Part shown: one piece after another, positions 1 to 6,135 of the stretch
Numbering within the stretch: position 1 is the first letter of the stretch
Layout of the letters: each line of letters starts with the position of its first letter
DNA from: a bacterium
GTDB taxonomy: Bacteria > Cyanobacteriota > Vampirovibrionia > Obscuribacterales > Obscuribacteraceae
Direction: 5' to 3'
Length of the DNA: 10,333 bases
NCBI GenBank assembly: GCA_030431355.1
Contig: JAUIJG010000173.1
Location: forward strand, 1 to 10,333
The notes under the pieces: model-generated
Databases searched by the model: none
Seen by the model: the letters and a program-made list of their open reading frames with translations, nothing else
What the model was told of the DNA's origin: nothing
Position numbers and translations under genes: made by a program

Positions 1-335
1 GGGAGTCCCATCAATGCGCATTTCCATGTCATCAGCATGGCCAGGGAAGAGACCTCTCCAAGATTTACTTCCGGATGGAATCTGATACCGCCCTTGGCAG
101 GTCCCAGGGTTACGTCATGGTGAACTCGATATCCGGTGAAAATCTTCACCAGTCCATCATCCATCCGCACTGGTATGGAGACGACAATAGATCGTTTCGG
201 ATAGCGGAGTCGTTCGTGAAGTTGGGGCGAGAGTCCCATTTCAAGAGCTATTTCATCAAGCTGTCTCTGGCATCTTAAAAATTGCGAGGACTCGCATTCC
301 ATGGTTTTGGGTGAATGCGATTGTGCCGTAGGCAT
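1..335 (-). CDS. gdhA: Glu/Leu/Phe/Val dehydrogenase, N-terminal part (5' end; cut by left edge)
   Basis: This is the first ~112 codons of an amino-acid dehydrogenase of the glutamate dehydrogenase family, which interconverts glutamate and 2-oxoglutarate plus ammonia using NAD(P)H in the cytoplasm. The translated minus strand shows the family's dimerisation/substrate segment: residues 78-88 read [11 protein letters not shown] (K81 is a substrate-binding lysine) and residues 102-107 read MTWKCA, with a second conserved lysine, just before the place where the catalytic LPYGGAKGG stretch would follow. The start at 333-335 is chosen because a strong Shine-Dalgarno AAGGAGGA lies 5 nt upstream; later Met codons (12, 33) lack one. 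The first ~35 residues vary in the family. It is divergent from the Ca2+/H+ antiporter. Glutamate specificity, rather than leucine, valine or phenylalanine, is inferred; the coenzyme domain lies outside the window. Confidence 0.9.
   Translation of the reverse strand, partial: MPTAQSHSPKTMECESSQFLRCQRQLDEIALEMGLSPQLHERLRYPKRSIVVSIPVRMDDGLVKIFTGYRVHHDVTLGPAKGGIRFHPEVNLGEVSSLAMLMTWKCALMGL
277..296 (-). promoter_or_regulatory. Hairpin plus U-tract inside the gdhA 5' coding region (attenuator-like)
   Basis: On the minus strand TGCGAG-TC-CTCGCA (296 to 283) is followed by A and five T residues (281-277). The geometry resembles an intrinsic terminator: a GC-rich stem of 5-6 bp with a tight loop, then a U-run. 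It lies within codons 14-20 of gdhA. It may be coincidental coding sequence, since the stem is short and translating ribosomes would cover it. Seen directly; the function is speculative. Confidence 0.2.
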
Positions 336-361
336 GGGACTCCTCCTTGGAAATTCAGGCA

Positions 362-390
362 TTGACATCCTGGGTCAGTGTGAGCATATG
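362..390 (+). promoter_or_regulatory. Weak candidate sigma70-type promoter toward the antiporter gene
   Basis: A perfect -35 hexamer TTGACA (362-367) is followed after 17 nt by CATATG (385-390), which matches the -10 consensus at only three of six positions. Transcription from here would give a leader of about 190 nt before the antiporter start and would pass through the hairpin at 534-557. An AT-rich element, TATATATT (413-420), is an alternative -10 in either direction, including toward gdhA. The call is weak. Confidence 0.2.
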
Positions 391-481
391 TTACCGCCAA
401 GGACTAGATCCGTATATATTTAGAAGAGAAAACTACTGCTTAAATCTTTTTCAAGAGATGTACGTCACCCGACGCTACTAT

Positions 482-539
482 TTTGCAGTTAAGGATTTAG
501 TGGATTTAGTGGACACGTACCACCAAGATATTTGCAGTT
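482..539 (+). repeat. Short direct repeats in the antiporter leader
   Basis: TTTGCAGTT occurs at 482-490 and again at 531-539. Between them, GGATTTAGT is tandemly repeated (493-501, 502-510), followed by GG. The second TTTGCAGTT copy overlaps the 5' arm of the hairpin at 534-557, so the upstream copy could in principle compete for the same 3' arm. There is no coding explanation for the region. Confidence 0.5.
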
Positions 540-557
540 TGATAGAGACTGCTTTTT
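534..557 (+). terminator. Intrinsic-terminator-like hairpin just upstream of the antiporter
   Basis: GCAGTTT (534-540) pairs with AGACTGC (546-552), giving 7 bp including one G-U pair around a 5-nt loop, and is followed directly by TTTTT (553-557). It lies 32 nt before the GTG start of the antiporter on the same strand, and no gene on that strand precedes it in the window. It would therefore end a short upstream RNA or attenuate the antiporter leader. The stem is modest, so efficiency is uncertain. Confidence 0.4.
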
Positions 558-589
558 AGTATTGAAAGTGGTGGCGTGCTTGGCTGCTT

Positions 590-1675
590 GTGATAAGTGT
601 GATATCCGATAAATTGAAACCGGAGACCATCTTGAATGTTCTTCTGGTTTTCGTGCCCATGGCATTTGCCGGTAAGTGGCTGGGGTGGCCTTCACCGATT
701 ATCTTTCTCATGTCCTGTCTGGCTATTATCCCTCTGGCGGGTCTGATGGGGAAAGCGACCGAGATTTTAGCCGACCGATTAGGGGCCGGTCTTGGTGGTT
801 TATTAAATGCCACTTTCGGAAATGCCTGCGAGCTTTTGATCGCCATATCCGCTTTGCGAGCAGGCCTGGTAGATGTGGTTAAGGCTTCCATCACCGGTTC
901 GATAATCGGTAATATCCTGTTGGTACTGGGGGCAGCAATGCTCACCGGCGGTCTCAAGTTCAAAACTCAGTATTTTAATCGCACTGCTGCCACCACATCT
1001 GCCACTCTTTTGGCCCTGGCGGCAGTTTGTCTGGTTGTCCCCACGGTATTTCATTATGCCGGCTCCCATGTCTCCAGGGAAAACGAAGACGAACTTGCCC
1101 TGGCAATCTCATCAATTCAGATGGTAGTTTACTTCCTCAGCCTCTTATTCAGCTTGAAGACCCATAAGAGTCTTTATGTGCGCGAAGTCGACGTGGAAGT
1201 TAACGAGGCAATCGGTACCACTGGTTGGGGGGTCAAAACAGGAATTATCGTTTTAGCGATCTCCACGGTTCTGGTGGCACTTTTGAGTGAGTTACTGGTT
1301 GGAGAGGTGGAAGTGACAGCCCACACGGTGGGAATGAGCCAGCTCTTCATCGGTGTTATCCTGGTCGCTATCATAGGAAATGCGGCAGAGCACTCCACCG
1401 CTATTTTGATGGCGATGAAAAACAAAATGGACCTGGCTATCAATATAGCCCTGGGCTCCTCCAGCCAGATAGCTTTGTTCGTAGCTCCCTTTATAGTGTT
1501 TTTCAGCTTCATGATCGGCAAGCCGATGGTCTTTACTGAGATAGAGGTTTTAGCAGTTGTTGTCTCCGTGATCATTCTGCCCTTCGTGGCCACCGACGGT
1601 GAATGCAACTGGTTGGAAGGAGTTCAACTTCTAGCTGTTTATGCTGTTCTTGCCGCAACCTTTTTCTTTATATGA
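590..1675 (+). CDS. Ca2+/H+ antiporter, CaCA superfamily (CAX type)
   Basis: This is a 361-residue inner-membrane exchanger that uses the proton gradient to export Ca2+ or similar cations. It is nearly all hydrophobic segments and shows both hallmark alpha-repeats of the Ca2+:cation antiporters. Repeat 1 is around residues 70-110 (GGLLNATFGNACEL, then VKASITGSIIGN); repeat 2 is around residues 262-294 (IGNAAEHSTA, then ALGSSSQIAL). The conserved acidic residues are E81 and E268. An acidic, more hydrophilic stretch (residues 160-210) separates the halves, as usual in CAX proteins. The length is typical. The start is GTG at 590, since a stop lies in frame at 563; a second GTG at 599 is possible and neither has a clear Shine-Dalgarno. 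fpg follows after 18 nt. A repeat-1 Cys (C80) stands where CAX proteins usually have Thr. Ca2+ is the likely but unproven substrate. Confidence 0.93.
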   Translation: MISVISDKLKPETILNVLLVFVPMAFAGKWLGWPSPIIFLMSCLAIIPLAGLMGKATEILADRLGAGLGGLLNATFGNACELLIAISALRAGLVDVVKASITGSIIGNILLVLGAAMLTGGLKFKTQYFNRTAATTSATLLALAAVCLVVPTVFHYAGSHVSRENEDELALAISSIQMVVYFLSLLFSLKTHKSLYVREVDVEVNEAIGTTGWGVKTGIIVLAISTVLVALLSELLVGEVEVTAHTVGMSQLFIGVILVAIIGNAAEHSTAILMAMKNKMDLAINIALGSSSQIALFVAPFIVFFSFMIGKPMVFTEIEVLAVVVSVIILPFVATDGECNWLEGVQLLAVYAVLAATFFFI

Positions 1676-1693
1676 GGAGAGCGGAGTAAAGAA

Positions 1694-2551
1694 ATGCCCG
1701 AATTGCCCGAAGTAGAGACAGTTGCCATTGGACTGAGGGAGCTGCTTGTCGGAGAGGAGATAAAGAAAGTATCTATTCTTCGTCGAGAGTCCGTGGCTTA
1801 TCCTTCCAATCAAAAATTTTGCCGTTCTCTTGTGAATAAGAGAGTCTCCGGTGTCAGGAGGCGAGGAAAATACTTGATTATCGAGTTGTCTTCCTCGAAC
1901 CTTGGTATTCCGGAAGGAGGTGCCGATGAGTTTCTGGTGGTGCACCTGAGAATGTCGGGGCGACTTTTGGTGAGGGAAAACGGCGCCAGTCCGGATCGTT
2001 TTTTGCGGATCAAGATAGATCTACTTAGCGGCAAAGAGTTGCATTTTGAAGACATGAGAGTCTTTGGACGTATGTGGTATGTGCCTCCCGATACTCTTAT
2101 TGATGATATCGTAAGTGGTATCGGGGCACTGGGAGTAGAACCTCTGGTGGAGCTGGATGGGGATTATTTGAAGAGACGTTTCGCGAAAAAGACCCAGCCG
2201 GTCAAGAACGCTTTGTTAGATCAGAGGATAATTGCAGGTATAGGCAATATTTATGCTGATGAGTCTCTCTTTCTCTCCGGGGTGAGGCCCCAGAGAGAGG
2301 CTGGAAAGTTGAGACCGGCGGAGCTAAAAAGATTGGCTCTGACAATTAAATCTGTGCTCTGGGATGCTATTGAAAAGGGTGGTTCTACCCTCCGAGACTA
2401 CCGTAAAGCGGATGGCGTAAATGGCAACTATCAGCATAGCGCCTGGGTTTATGGACGTTATAAAGAAAAGTGCCGAAACTGTTCGAAGACGATTGAGAGA
2501 ATAAAACTGGGCGGTCGTTCTACTCATTTTTGTCCGGGCTGTCAGAAGTAA
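1694..2551 (+). CDS. mutM: Formamidopyrimidine-DNA glycosylase (Fpg/MutM)
   Basis: This is a 285-residue base-excision repair enzyme that removes 8-oxoguanine and formamidopyrimidines and nicks the abasic site (beta,delta-lyase). It is complete, with all hallmarks visible. The mature N-terminus starts PELPEVETV, with catalytic Pro2 and Glu3. Lys59 sits in RRRGKY. The helix-two-turn-helix region holds GIGNIYADES (182-191). The C-terminal zinc finger has Cys260, Cys263, Cys280 and Cys283 around GRSTHFC, with the DNA-contacting Arg275. The start is fixed by the invariant MPELPE, preceded by GGAG (1683-1686) at 7 nt. The 18-nt gap from the antiporter suggests co-transcription, though no functional link is obvious. 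It converges with the LPG-synthase-like gene, with 23 nt between the stops. Confidence 0.97.
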   Translation: MPELPEVETVAIGLRELLVGEEIKKVSILRRESVAYPSNQKFCRSLVNKRVSGVRRRGKYLIIELSSSNLGIPEGGADEFLVVHLRMSGRLLVRENGASPDRFLRIKIDLLSGKELHFEDMRVFGRMWYVPPDTLIDDIVSGIGALGVEPLVELDGDYLKRRFAKKTQPVKNALLDQRIIAGIGNIYADESLFLSGVRPQREAGKLRPAELKRLALTIKSVLWDAIEKGGSTLRDYRKADGVNGNYQHSAWVYGRYKEKCRNCSKTIERIKLGGRSTHFCPGCQK

Positions 2552-2555
2552 GAAC

Positions 2556-2569
2556 CAGGTAGACACCTG
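2556..2569. other. Small hairpin between convergent stops
   Basis: CAGGT-agac-ACCTG is a perfect 5-bp inverted repeat filling most of the 23-nt gap between the convergent fpg and membrane-protein genes. It has no T-run on either side, so it is at best a weak bidirectional transcription barrier. Confidence 0.25.
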
Positions 2570-2574
2570 TTGAA

Positions 2575-3609
2575 CTAACTGTCTTTCTCTTTGTTTATCA
2601 TGCCGTTCAATAAAACGCATATGGCAGCCGGTACGCAGGTGACGATCACGAAGCACATCAAATGTAATACCGTGGCGTAAGCGAGGGCTAAGTTGGGATC
2701 AAGGTCTGCGGTTTTGACCAGGGCTTCTTTGACCAGAACATGAAAGGTGCCTGCTGTTCCCGGTGTCGGTATCAAGTTGCCGGCGGAGCCTATGGTGAAT
2801 GTAATCAGGCAGTTTTTGATTCCGACTTTGTCCTGGATATGAAAAGCAAAGAGCATCAGATAAAAATTGAGCCCATAAAGAAGCCACATTATAGATGTGA
2901 AGAATCCGATTACCGGATAAGCCAGCGGATCGAGCAGGGACTTAGTCCCTTTATCGAATTGAGAAGAAATTTCTGCCAGCTTTTCTCTGAGTTTTTCCGG
3001 TAGAAATTTTTTGACAAGGGCCAGGCTTAGAAACCAGCTGATTATCTTATGACCGAAGGGAAGTAAAGCCAGGGCTATAACAGAGACAATCAGCATCGTG
3101 ACGCCGCCTGGAACCAGGGTGGGGTACTGAGCCAGTAACTCGGGCGGTAGCACCGTTAGCGACAGACCTATAAGAATTACCAGGGAAGCTATATCCAGGA
3201 GGCGGTCGATGAACATGGTGGGCAGCACTGCCGCCCAGGGAAGTTTTTCCATCTTGCTTATGGCTACTAAGCGGGCAACCTCACCCCCCCTTGGGATGGC
3301 AACATTGACTGCGTATCCTACGATGACGGCGTAGAAAGAATTCCAGAGTGAGACCGGTTTTTCGGCCACCGGTTTGAGAAGCCAGATCCAGCGAACAGCT
3401 CTGACGACGTGGCTTAGAAGTCCGGTGACGAATACAAGGACAAGATAAAAAAGGTTGATTGTTTTGAGGCTTTCAAGAATCGCTCCGAAGTCACTATCTT
3501 TAAAGGCGAGCCAGAGCAGGCCGATTCCGAGAAGCAATGCCAACAAAAGCTTTAGCAGGTCCGTTTTGGGCCGGGGCGCGTTGTCTGTGTCAGGGGATTT
3601 GGCTTCCAT
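2575..3609 (-). CDS. Polytopic membrane protein, lysylphosphatidylglycerol synthase TM / UPF0104 (flippase-like) family
   Basis: This is a 344-residue integral membrane protein matching the membrane half of MprF-like proteins (LPG_synthase_TM, PF03706; COG0392). Members are widely annotated as flippase-like, but most have no known substrate. About seven to eight hydrophobic segments are visible, near residues 18-36, 52-75, 90-106, 132-154, 168-185, 229-256, 267-283 and 307-336. Family-like motifs are IPRGGEVARL (105-114) and NLIPTPGTAGTFHVL (278-292). The soluble aminoacyl-transferase domain of true MprF is absent, so lipid lysylation itself is unlikely. The short N-terminus is hydrophilic and probably cytoplasmic, and the C-terminus ends in charged residues. 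No Shine-Dalgarno precedes the ATG at 3607-3609. It is divergent from the GGDEF/EAL gene. The family call is firm; the transport role is not established. Confidence 0.88.
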   Translation of the reverse strand: MEAKSPDTDNAPRPKTDLLKLLLALLLGIGLLWLAFKDSDFGAILESLKTINLFYLVLVFVTGLLSHVVRAVRWIWLLKPVAEKPVSLWNSFYAVIVGYAVNVAIPRGGEVARLVAISKMEKLPWAAVLPTMFIDRLLDIASLVILIGLSLTVLPPELLAQYPTLVPGGVTMLIVSVIALALLPFGHKIISWFLSLALVKKFLPEKLREKLAEISSQFDKGTKSLLDPLAYPVIGFFTSIMWLLYGLNFYLMLFAFHIQDKVGIKNCLITFTIGSAGNLIPTPGTAGTFHVLVKEALVKTADLDPNLALAYATVLHLMCFVIVTCVPAAICVLLNGMINKEKDS

Positions 3610-3651
3610 TGATTTGGTTCTACGGGACTAAGATGATAGTTATGAGTTTTA

Positions 3652-3666
3652 CAGTTTATAAAACTG
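3652..3666. repeat. Perfect palindrome (6-3-6), possible operator
   Basis: CAGTTT-ATA-AAACTG is a perfect inverted repeat lying 42 bp upstream of the membrane-protein start and ~175 bp upstream of the GGDEF/EAL start. Its size and symmetry fit a dimeric regulator site. The central TATAAA on the minus strand could also be part of a promoter -10, but no good -35 sits at the right distance. Confidence 0.3.
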
Positions 3667-3714
3667 GGAATTATTGACCATTGGAGAGGTATTTTGCCGG
3701 GCTCAATGGTACAT

Positions 3715-3748
3715 CAATCGGGCAACAAGCAGAAGAGTTGGTCGATTG
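3715..3748 (+). repeat. Imperfect 12-bp inverted repeat in the GGDEF/EAL upstream region
   Basis: The arms CAATCGGGCAAC (3715-3726) and GTTGGTCGATTG (3737-3748) are reverse complements at 10 of 12 positions, with a G-U pair and one G-G mismatch in RNA, around a 10-nt loop (aagcagaaga). There is no U-tract on either strand, so it is not an intrinsic terminator. It could be a leader RNA structure or a protein-binding site. Confidence 0.4.
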
Positions 3749-3803
3749 TGGTAAAAGAACCGTGCAGAAGGGGCAAATCAGTGACCGATAACAACTGTAG
3801 AGT

Positions 3804-3834
3804 CCTCTCCTTAACTTCTGAGAGGGAGCTGGAG
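3804..3834 (+). promoter_or_regulatory. Leader hairpin and ribosome binding site of the GGDEF/EAL gene
   Basis: CCTCTC (3804-3809) pairs perfectly with GAGAGG (3820-3825) across a 10-nt loop. The 3' arm is part of a purine-rich stretch leading to GGAG (3831-3834), which sits 7 nt before the ATG at 3842 and is the likely Shine-Dalgarno. The hairpin leaves this GGAG free but ends only 5 nt before it. Confidence 0.35.
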
Positions 3835-3841
3835 ACATTTA

Positions 3842-5533
3842 ATGGGTGACAGAAAAACAAAGGTCCTATTGATCGATCACAACGCAGGTCAAGCGAAAGC
3901 CTTGCGCAAGGTGCTGCATGAGGCAGCCGGCAAAGAGTTTTCCATGGAGTGGACCGAGAAATTCACCGCCGGCATGGAGATGCTGGGAGAGGAGAAGTAC
4001 GATGTGGTGCTTCTCAGTCTCTCGATGCCAGACAAGTCAGGAGTAGAGGTTCTCAAAGAATTGAGACAGCTCGACAGTAGCGTGCCTGTTGTTGTTCTCA
4101 GTGATGACCCCCGGGATACATCGGTGGCCGACGCGGTCAATAGCGGTGCGCAGGACTGGCTCGCCAGGGAGAGTCTGGATGGCAGTAGATTGCTTCAGTC
4201 CCTCCGTTATGCCATCGACTTGAAACGGGCTGAACTGGCTCTCAATGAAGCTTCGACTCGCCTGGAGGCTGCCACTTCCCGGTTGGAAGCCCTGGCGCAC
4301 AACGATCCGCTTACCGAGTGTTTGAATGTTGCCGGTCTTGAGAAGTCGCTCCAGAATGAGTTTGAGAGAGCACAACGGGGTGGAGGTGCCCTGGTGGCAG
4401 TTCTGCTCGACTGTGATGATTTTGATCGAATAAATGCTCAATTAGGCCATGGCGTCGGTGATGTGGTTCTCAAAGAGATCTCCAAGCGTATGAAGGAGAC
4501 CGTGCGGCCAACGGATCATATTGCCAGAATCGGCTCGGATGAGTTTCTTTTGTTATTGCCTGATACTCGATTTGCCGAAGGTATGCTGGTAGCCGAAAAA
4601 ATCAGACTATCGGTGGCGGAGTCTCCTTTGCGCCTGGCCTCTGAAACTATCAGAGTTACAGCCAGTCTGGGTGTATTGGCTTTGCCCTATGAGTTTTGCT
4701 CCATCGAAGAGGTCTTATCCCTGGTACGTCTGGCTGTTAGGGAAAGCAAATTGCTCGGCAAAAACAGAGTATCCTCGGGAGAGAAGCATAAACGGGCCGG
4801 TCATCAACCAGACCGAGATGCCCTCGAGGAGCTTACAGAGAAGTTACGGAAAGGGGATTGTTTCCGGGCTGTCTCCATGCCGATTCTGCATCTTCCTGAT
4901 GAAAAGCTAGTCGGTTATGAGATCCTTAGCCGCGGTCCCAAAGGAGCTTTCGAGATGCCCGATGATTTATTCCGGGTATCTGTAGAGTACAACTTGCTTA
5001 CCATTGTCGACCTGCGTTGTTTGAAGACCTGTCTGAGTGCCAGCGCCGATGACAAGTTCGAGAACCAGGCCAGGGTCCATGTCAATCTTTTCCCCTCAAC
5101 CATTATCGATACTCCCATCGATAGATTGATGACTCTTTTCCCGGAAGAGACGAACGGAGAGGCTCATCAAAAGTATTGCGTGGAGATAAGCGAACAGCAG
5201 TTTATCGGAGACCCCACCTATCTCAGGGATCATGTCCAGGAGCTTACTAAAAATGGGGTTCTGGTCGCCATTGATGATGTGGGATTTGGGCGTAGCTCCC
5301 TGGAGAGTTTGATTATTCTGGAGCCCGACATCGTAAAAATCGACCGCAAGTATGTCTCCGGCATCGCCCAGGAACCTACGAAGGAAAGACTTTTGAGGCG
5401 TCTGGTCAAAGTGGTCAACGCCCTGGGGTCCGAGTTGATTGCCGAGGGAATTGAGTGCCGGGAAGAGCTGGAGCTGCTTCTCGATATGGGTGTTGTCTAT
5501 GGACAGGGTTGGTACTGGGGCAAGCCTTCCTAG
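3842..5533 (+). CDS. REC-GGDEF-EAL protein; degenerate receiver, probable c-di-GMP phosphodiesterase
   Basis: This is a 563-residue cytoplasmic signalling protein with three domains. The receiver (~6-125) has lost key residues: S59 replaces the phospho-acceptor Asp (DVVLLSLSMPD), the acidic pair is D12/H13, and R109 replaces the conserved Lys, so phosphorylation is unlikely. A short helical linker (~126-152) follows. The GGDEF domain (~153-312) carries GSDEF (231-235), metal-ligand D190, N198, GHGVGD (202-207) and a full inhibitory RxxD site (R222-D225) exactly 5 residues upstream of GSDEF. The EAL domain (~340-563) keeps the catalytic set: E360 (as EIL), N415, E448/E451, D478-D479, K499, E535 and Q555. 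Phosphodiesterase activity is therefore likely, while cyclase activity is uncertain. The start is supported by GGAG at 7 nt. It converges with a CheY-like gene (30-nt gap). Confidence 0.93.
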   Translation: MGDRKTKVLLIDHNAGQAKALRKVLHEAAGKEFSMEWTEKFTAGMEMLGEEKYDVVLLSLSMPDKSGVEVLKELRQLDSSVPVVVLSDDPRDTSVADAVNSGAQDWLARESLDGSRLLQSLRYAIDLKRAELALNEASTRLEAATSRLEALAHNDPLTECLNVAGLEKSLQNEFERAQRGGGALVAVLLDCDDFDRINAQLGHGVGDVVLKEISKRMKETVRPTDHIARIGSDEFLLLLPDTRFAEGMLVAEKIRLSVAESPLRLASETIRVTASLGVLALPYEFCSIEEVLSLVRLAVRESKLLGKNRVSSGEKHKRAGHQPDRDALEELTEKLRKGDCFRAVSMPILHLPDEKLVGYEILSRGPKGAFEMPDDLFRVSVEYNLLTIVDLRCLKTCLSASADDKFENQARVHVNLFPSTIIDTPIDRLMTLFPEETNGEAHQKYCVEISEQQFIGDPTYLRDHVQELTKNGVLVAIDDVGFGRSSLESLIILEPDIVKIDRKYVSGIAQEPTKERLLRRLVKVVNALGSELIAEGIECREELELLLDMGVVYGQGWYWGKPS

Positions 5534-5538
5534 AGACC

Positions 5539-5558
5539 TGCATAGATTTGCATAGACA
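5539..5558. repeat. Tandem ~10-bp repeat between convergent stops
   Basis: TGCATAGATT is followed immediately by TGCATAGACA, eight identical bases with a period of ten, filling the 30-nt gap between the GGDEF/EAL and CheY-like stop codons. It forms no useful stem and has no U-tract, so it does not look like a terminator. Confidence 0.4.
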
Positions 5559-5563
5559 GATTC

Positions 5564-5935
5564 TCAGGATGTCTTATCCATCAGTAGACTGGCAAAGGTT
5601 TCCGGGTTGAATGGCTTGCTGATTATGCCTGCCGCTCCTTTGGAAATATAAAACTGTTCTTCGCCATCTTCCACGTTCGTGCCCAGAAATACTATAGGTG
5701 TGTTTTTCAATGCCGGTGCTTCCCGAAGCTTCTGCATTACGGACAGTCCGTCCATGTCGGGCATCGATGTGTCAAGCACAATGAGATCAGGCTCTTCCTG
5801 GGGCGCAAGCTGTATCGCTTCTTTAGCCGAAGATGCGGTGGCGACCTTCCACTTTGCGATGCCTGTTAAGCTCAACATGCCGATTTTCAGGATATCCGGA
5901 TCATCGTCAATCAGCATTACTTTAGGGATTGTCAT
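5564..5935 (-). CDS. Single-domain CheY-like response regulator
   Basis: This is a 123-residue stand-alone receiver with no output domain; such proteins act by phosphorylation-dependent docking to partners or in phosphorelays. The acidic pocket D10-D11, phospho-acceptor D55 (VLDTSMPDMDG) and K107 (SKPF) are all present, so it should accept phosphate. The usual Thr/Ser switch position holds Gly (G85 in VFLGTN), with Thr next to it. The start is the ATG at 5933-5935, because the receiver fold begins at once (TIPKVMLIDDD) and AGAGGA lies 5 nt upstream. The frame stays open 99 codons further back, but that stretch has no receiver-like sequence and overlaps the divergent methyltransferase. The translation-start context (GAGGACTCCCATG) nearly matches that of gdhA (GAGGAGTCCCATG). 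No histidine kinase is in the window. Confidence 0.9.
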   Translation of the reverse strand: MTIPKVMLIDDDPDILKIGMLSLTGIAKWKVATASSAKEAIQLAPQEEPDLIVLDTSMPDMDGLSVMQKLREAPALKNTPIVFLGTNVEDGEEQFYISKGAAGIISKPFNPETFASLLMDKTS

Positions 5936-5990
5936 GGGAGTCCTCTTCTCTTCGACGCGAATAGACAATTTACCACTGGAACACCACTTA

Positions 5991-6019
5991 AGTATAGCTC
6001 TCCTGAATCGATCTTCTAA
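5991..6019 (-). promoter_or_regulatory. Candidate promoter of the CheY-like gene
   Basis: On the minus strand TATACT (5996-5991), a 5/6 match to the -10 consensus, lies 17 nt downstream of TTAGAA (6019-6014), a poor -35. It would give a leader of about 50 nt. Just downstream, ACCACT is repeated 11 bp apart on the plus strand (5972-5977 and 5983-5988), one helical turn, which could be a regulator site. Confidence 0.25.
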
Positions 6020-6071
6020 GAGTCGCTTGCCGAATTTTGATCTACCTTTATCCGCATAGTGTTTGGTTCCT

Positions 6072-6100
6072 TTGCTAGACTTTACTGACCCGGGTAAAAT
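6072..6100 (+). promoter_or_regulatory. Candidate sigma70-type promoter of the DNA methyltransferase, with palindrome
   Basis: TTGCTA (6072-6077, 4/6 match) and TAAAAT (6095-6100, 5/6 match) are separated by an ideal 17 nt. They predict transcription starting near 6107 and a ~29-nt leader. The perfect palindrome ACCCGGGT (6088-6095) and the wider inverted repeat TTTAC/GTAAA (6081-6098) overlap the spacer and -10, a position suited to a repressor. Confidence 0.4.
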
Positions 6101-6135
6101 TTCAGTCGGTTGGAAGGTCTGGATTCTGAATTCCA

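Noticed and set aside
347..559. A 70-codon open frame (TTG start) in the gap between gdhA and the antiporter
   Set aside because: TTG start without a Shine-Dalgarno, no recognisable protein features, and it ends inside the hairpin/U-tract at 534-557; regulatory sequence is a better explanation.
2556..2569. Hairpin between convergent fpg and membrane-protein genes as an intrinsic terminator
   Set aside because: Only 5 bp and no U-tract on either strand; kept as a low-confidence structure only.
3750..3800. Possible c-di-GMP (GEMM) riboswitch before the GGDEF/EAL gene, prompted by GTGCAGAAGGGGCAAATC
   Set aside because: It only loosely resembles the first conserved block; the other GEMM blocks and the two-helix layout are missing.
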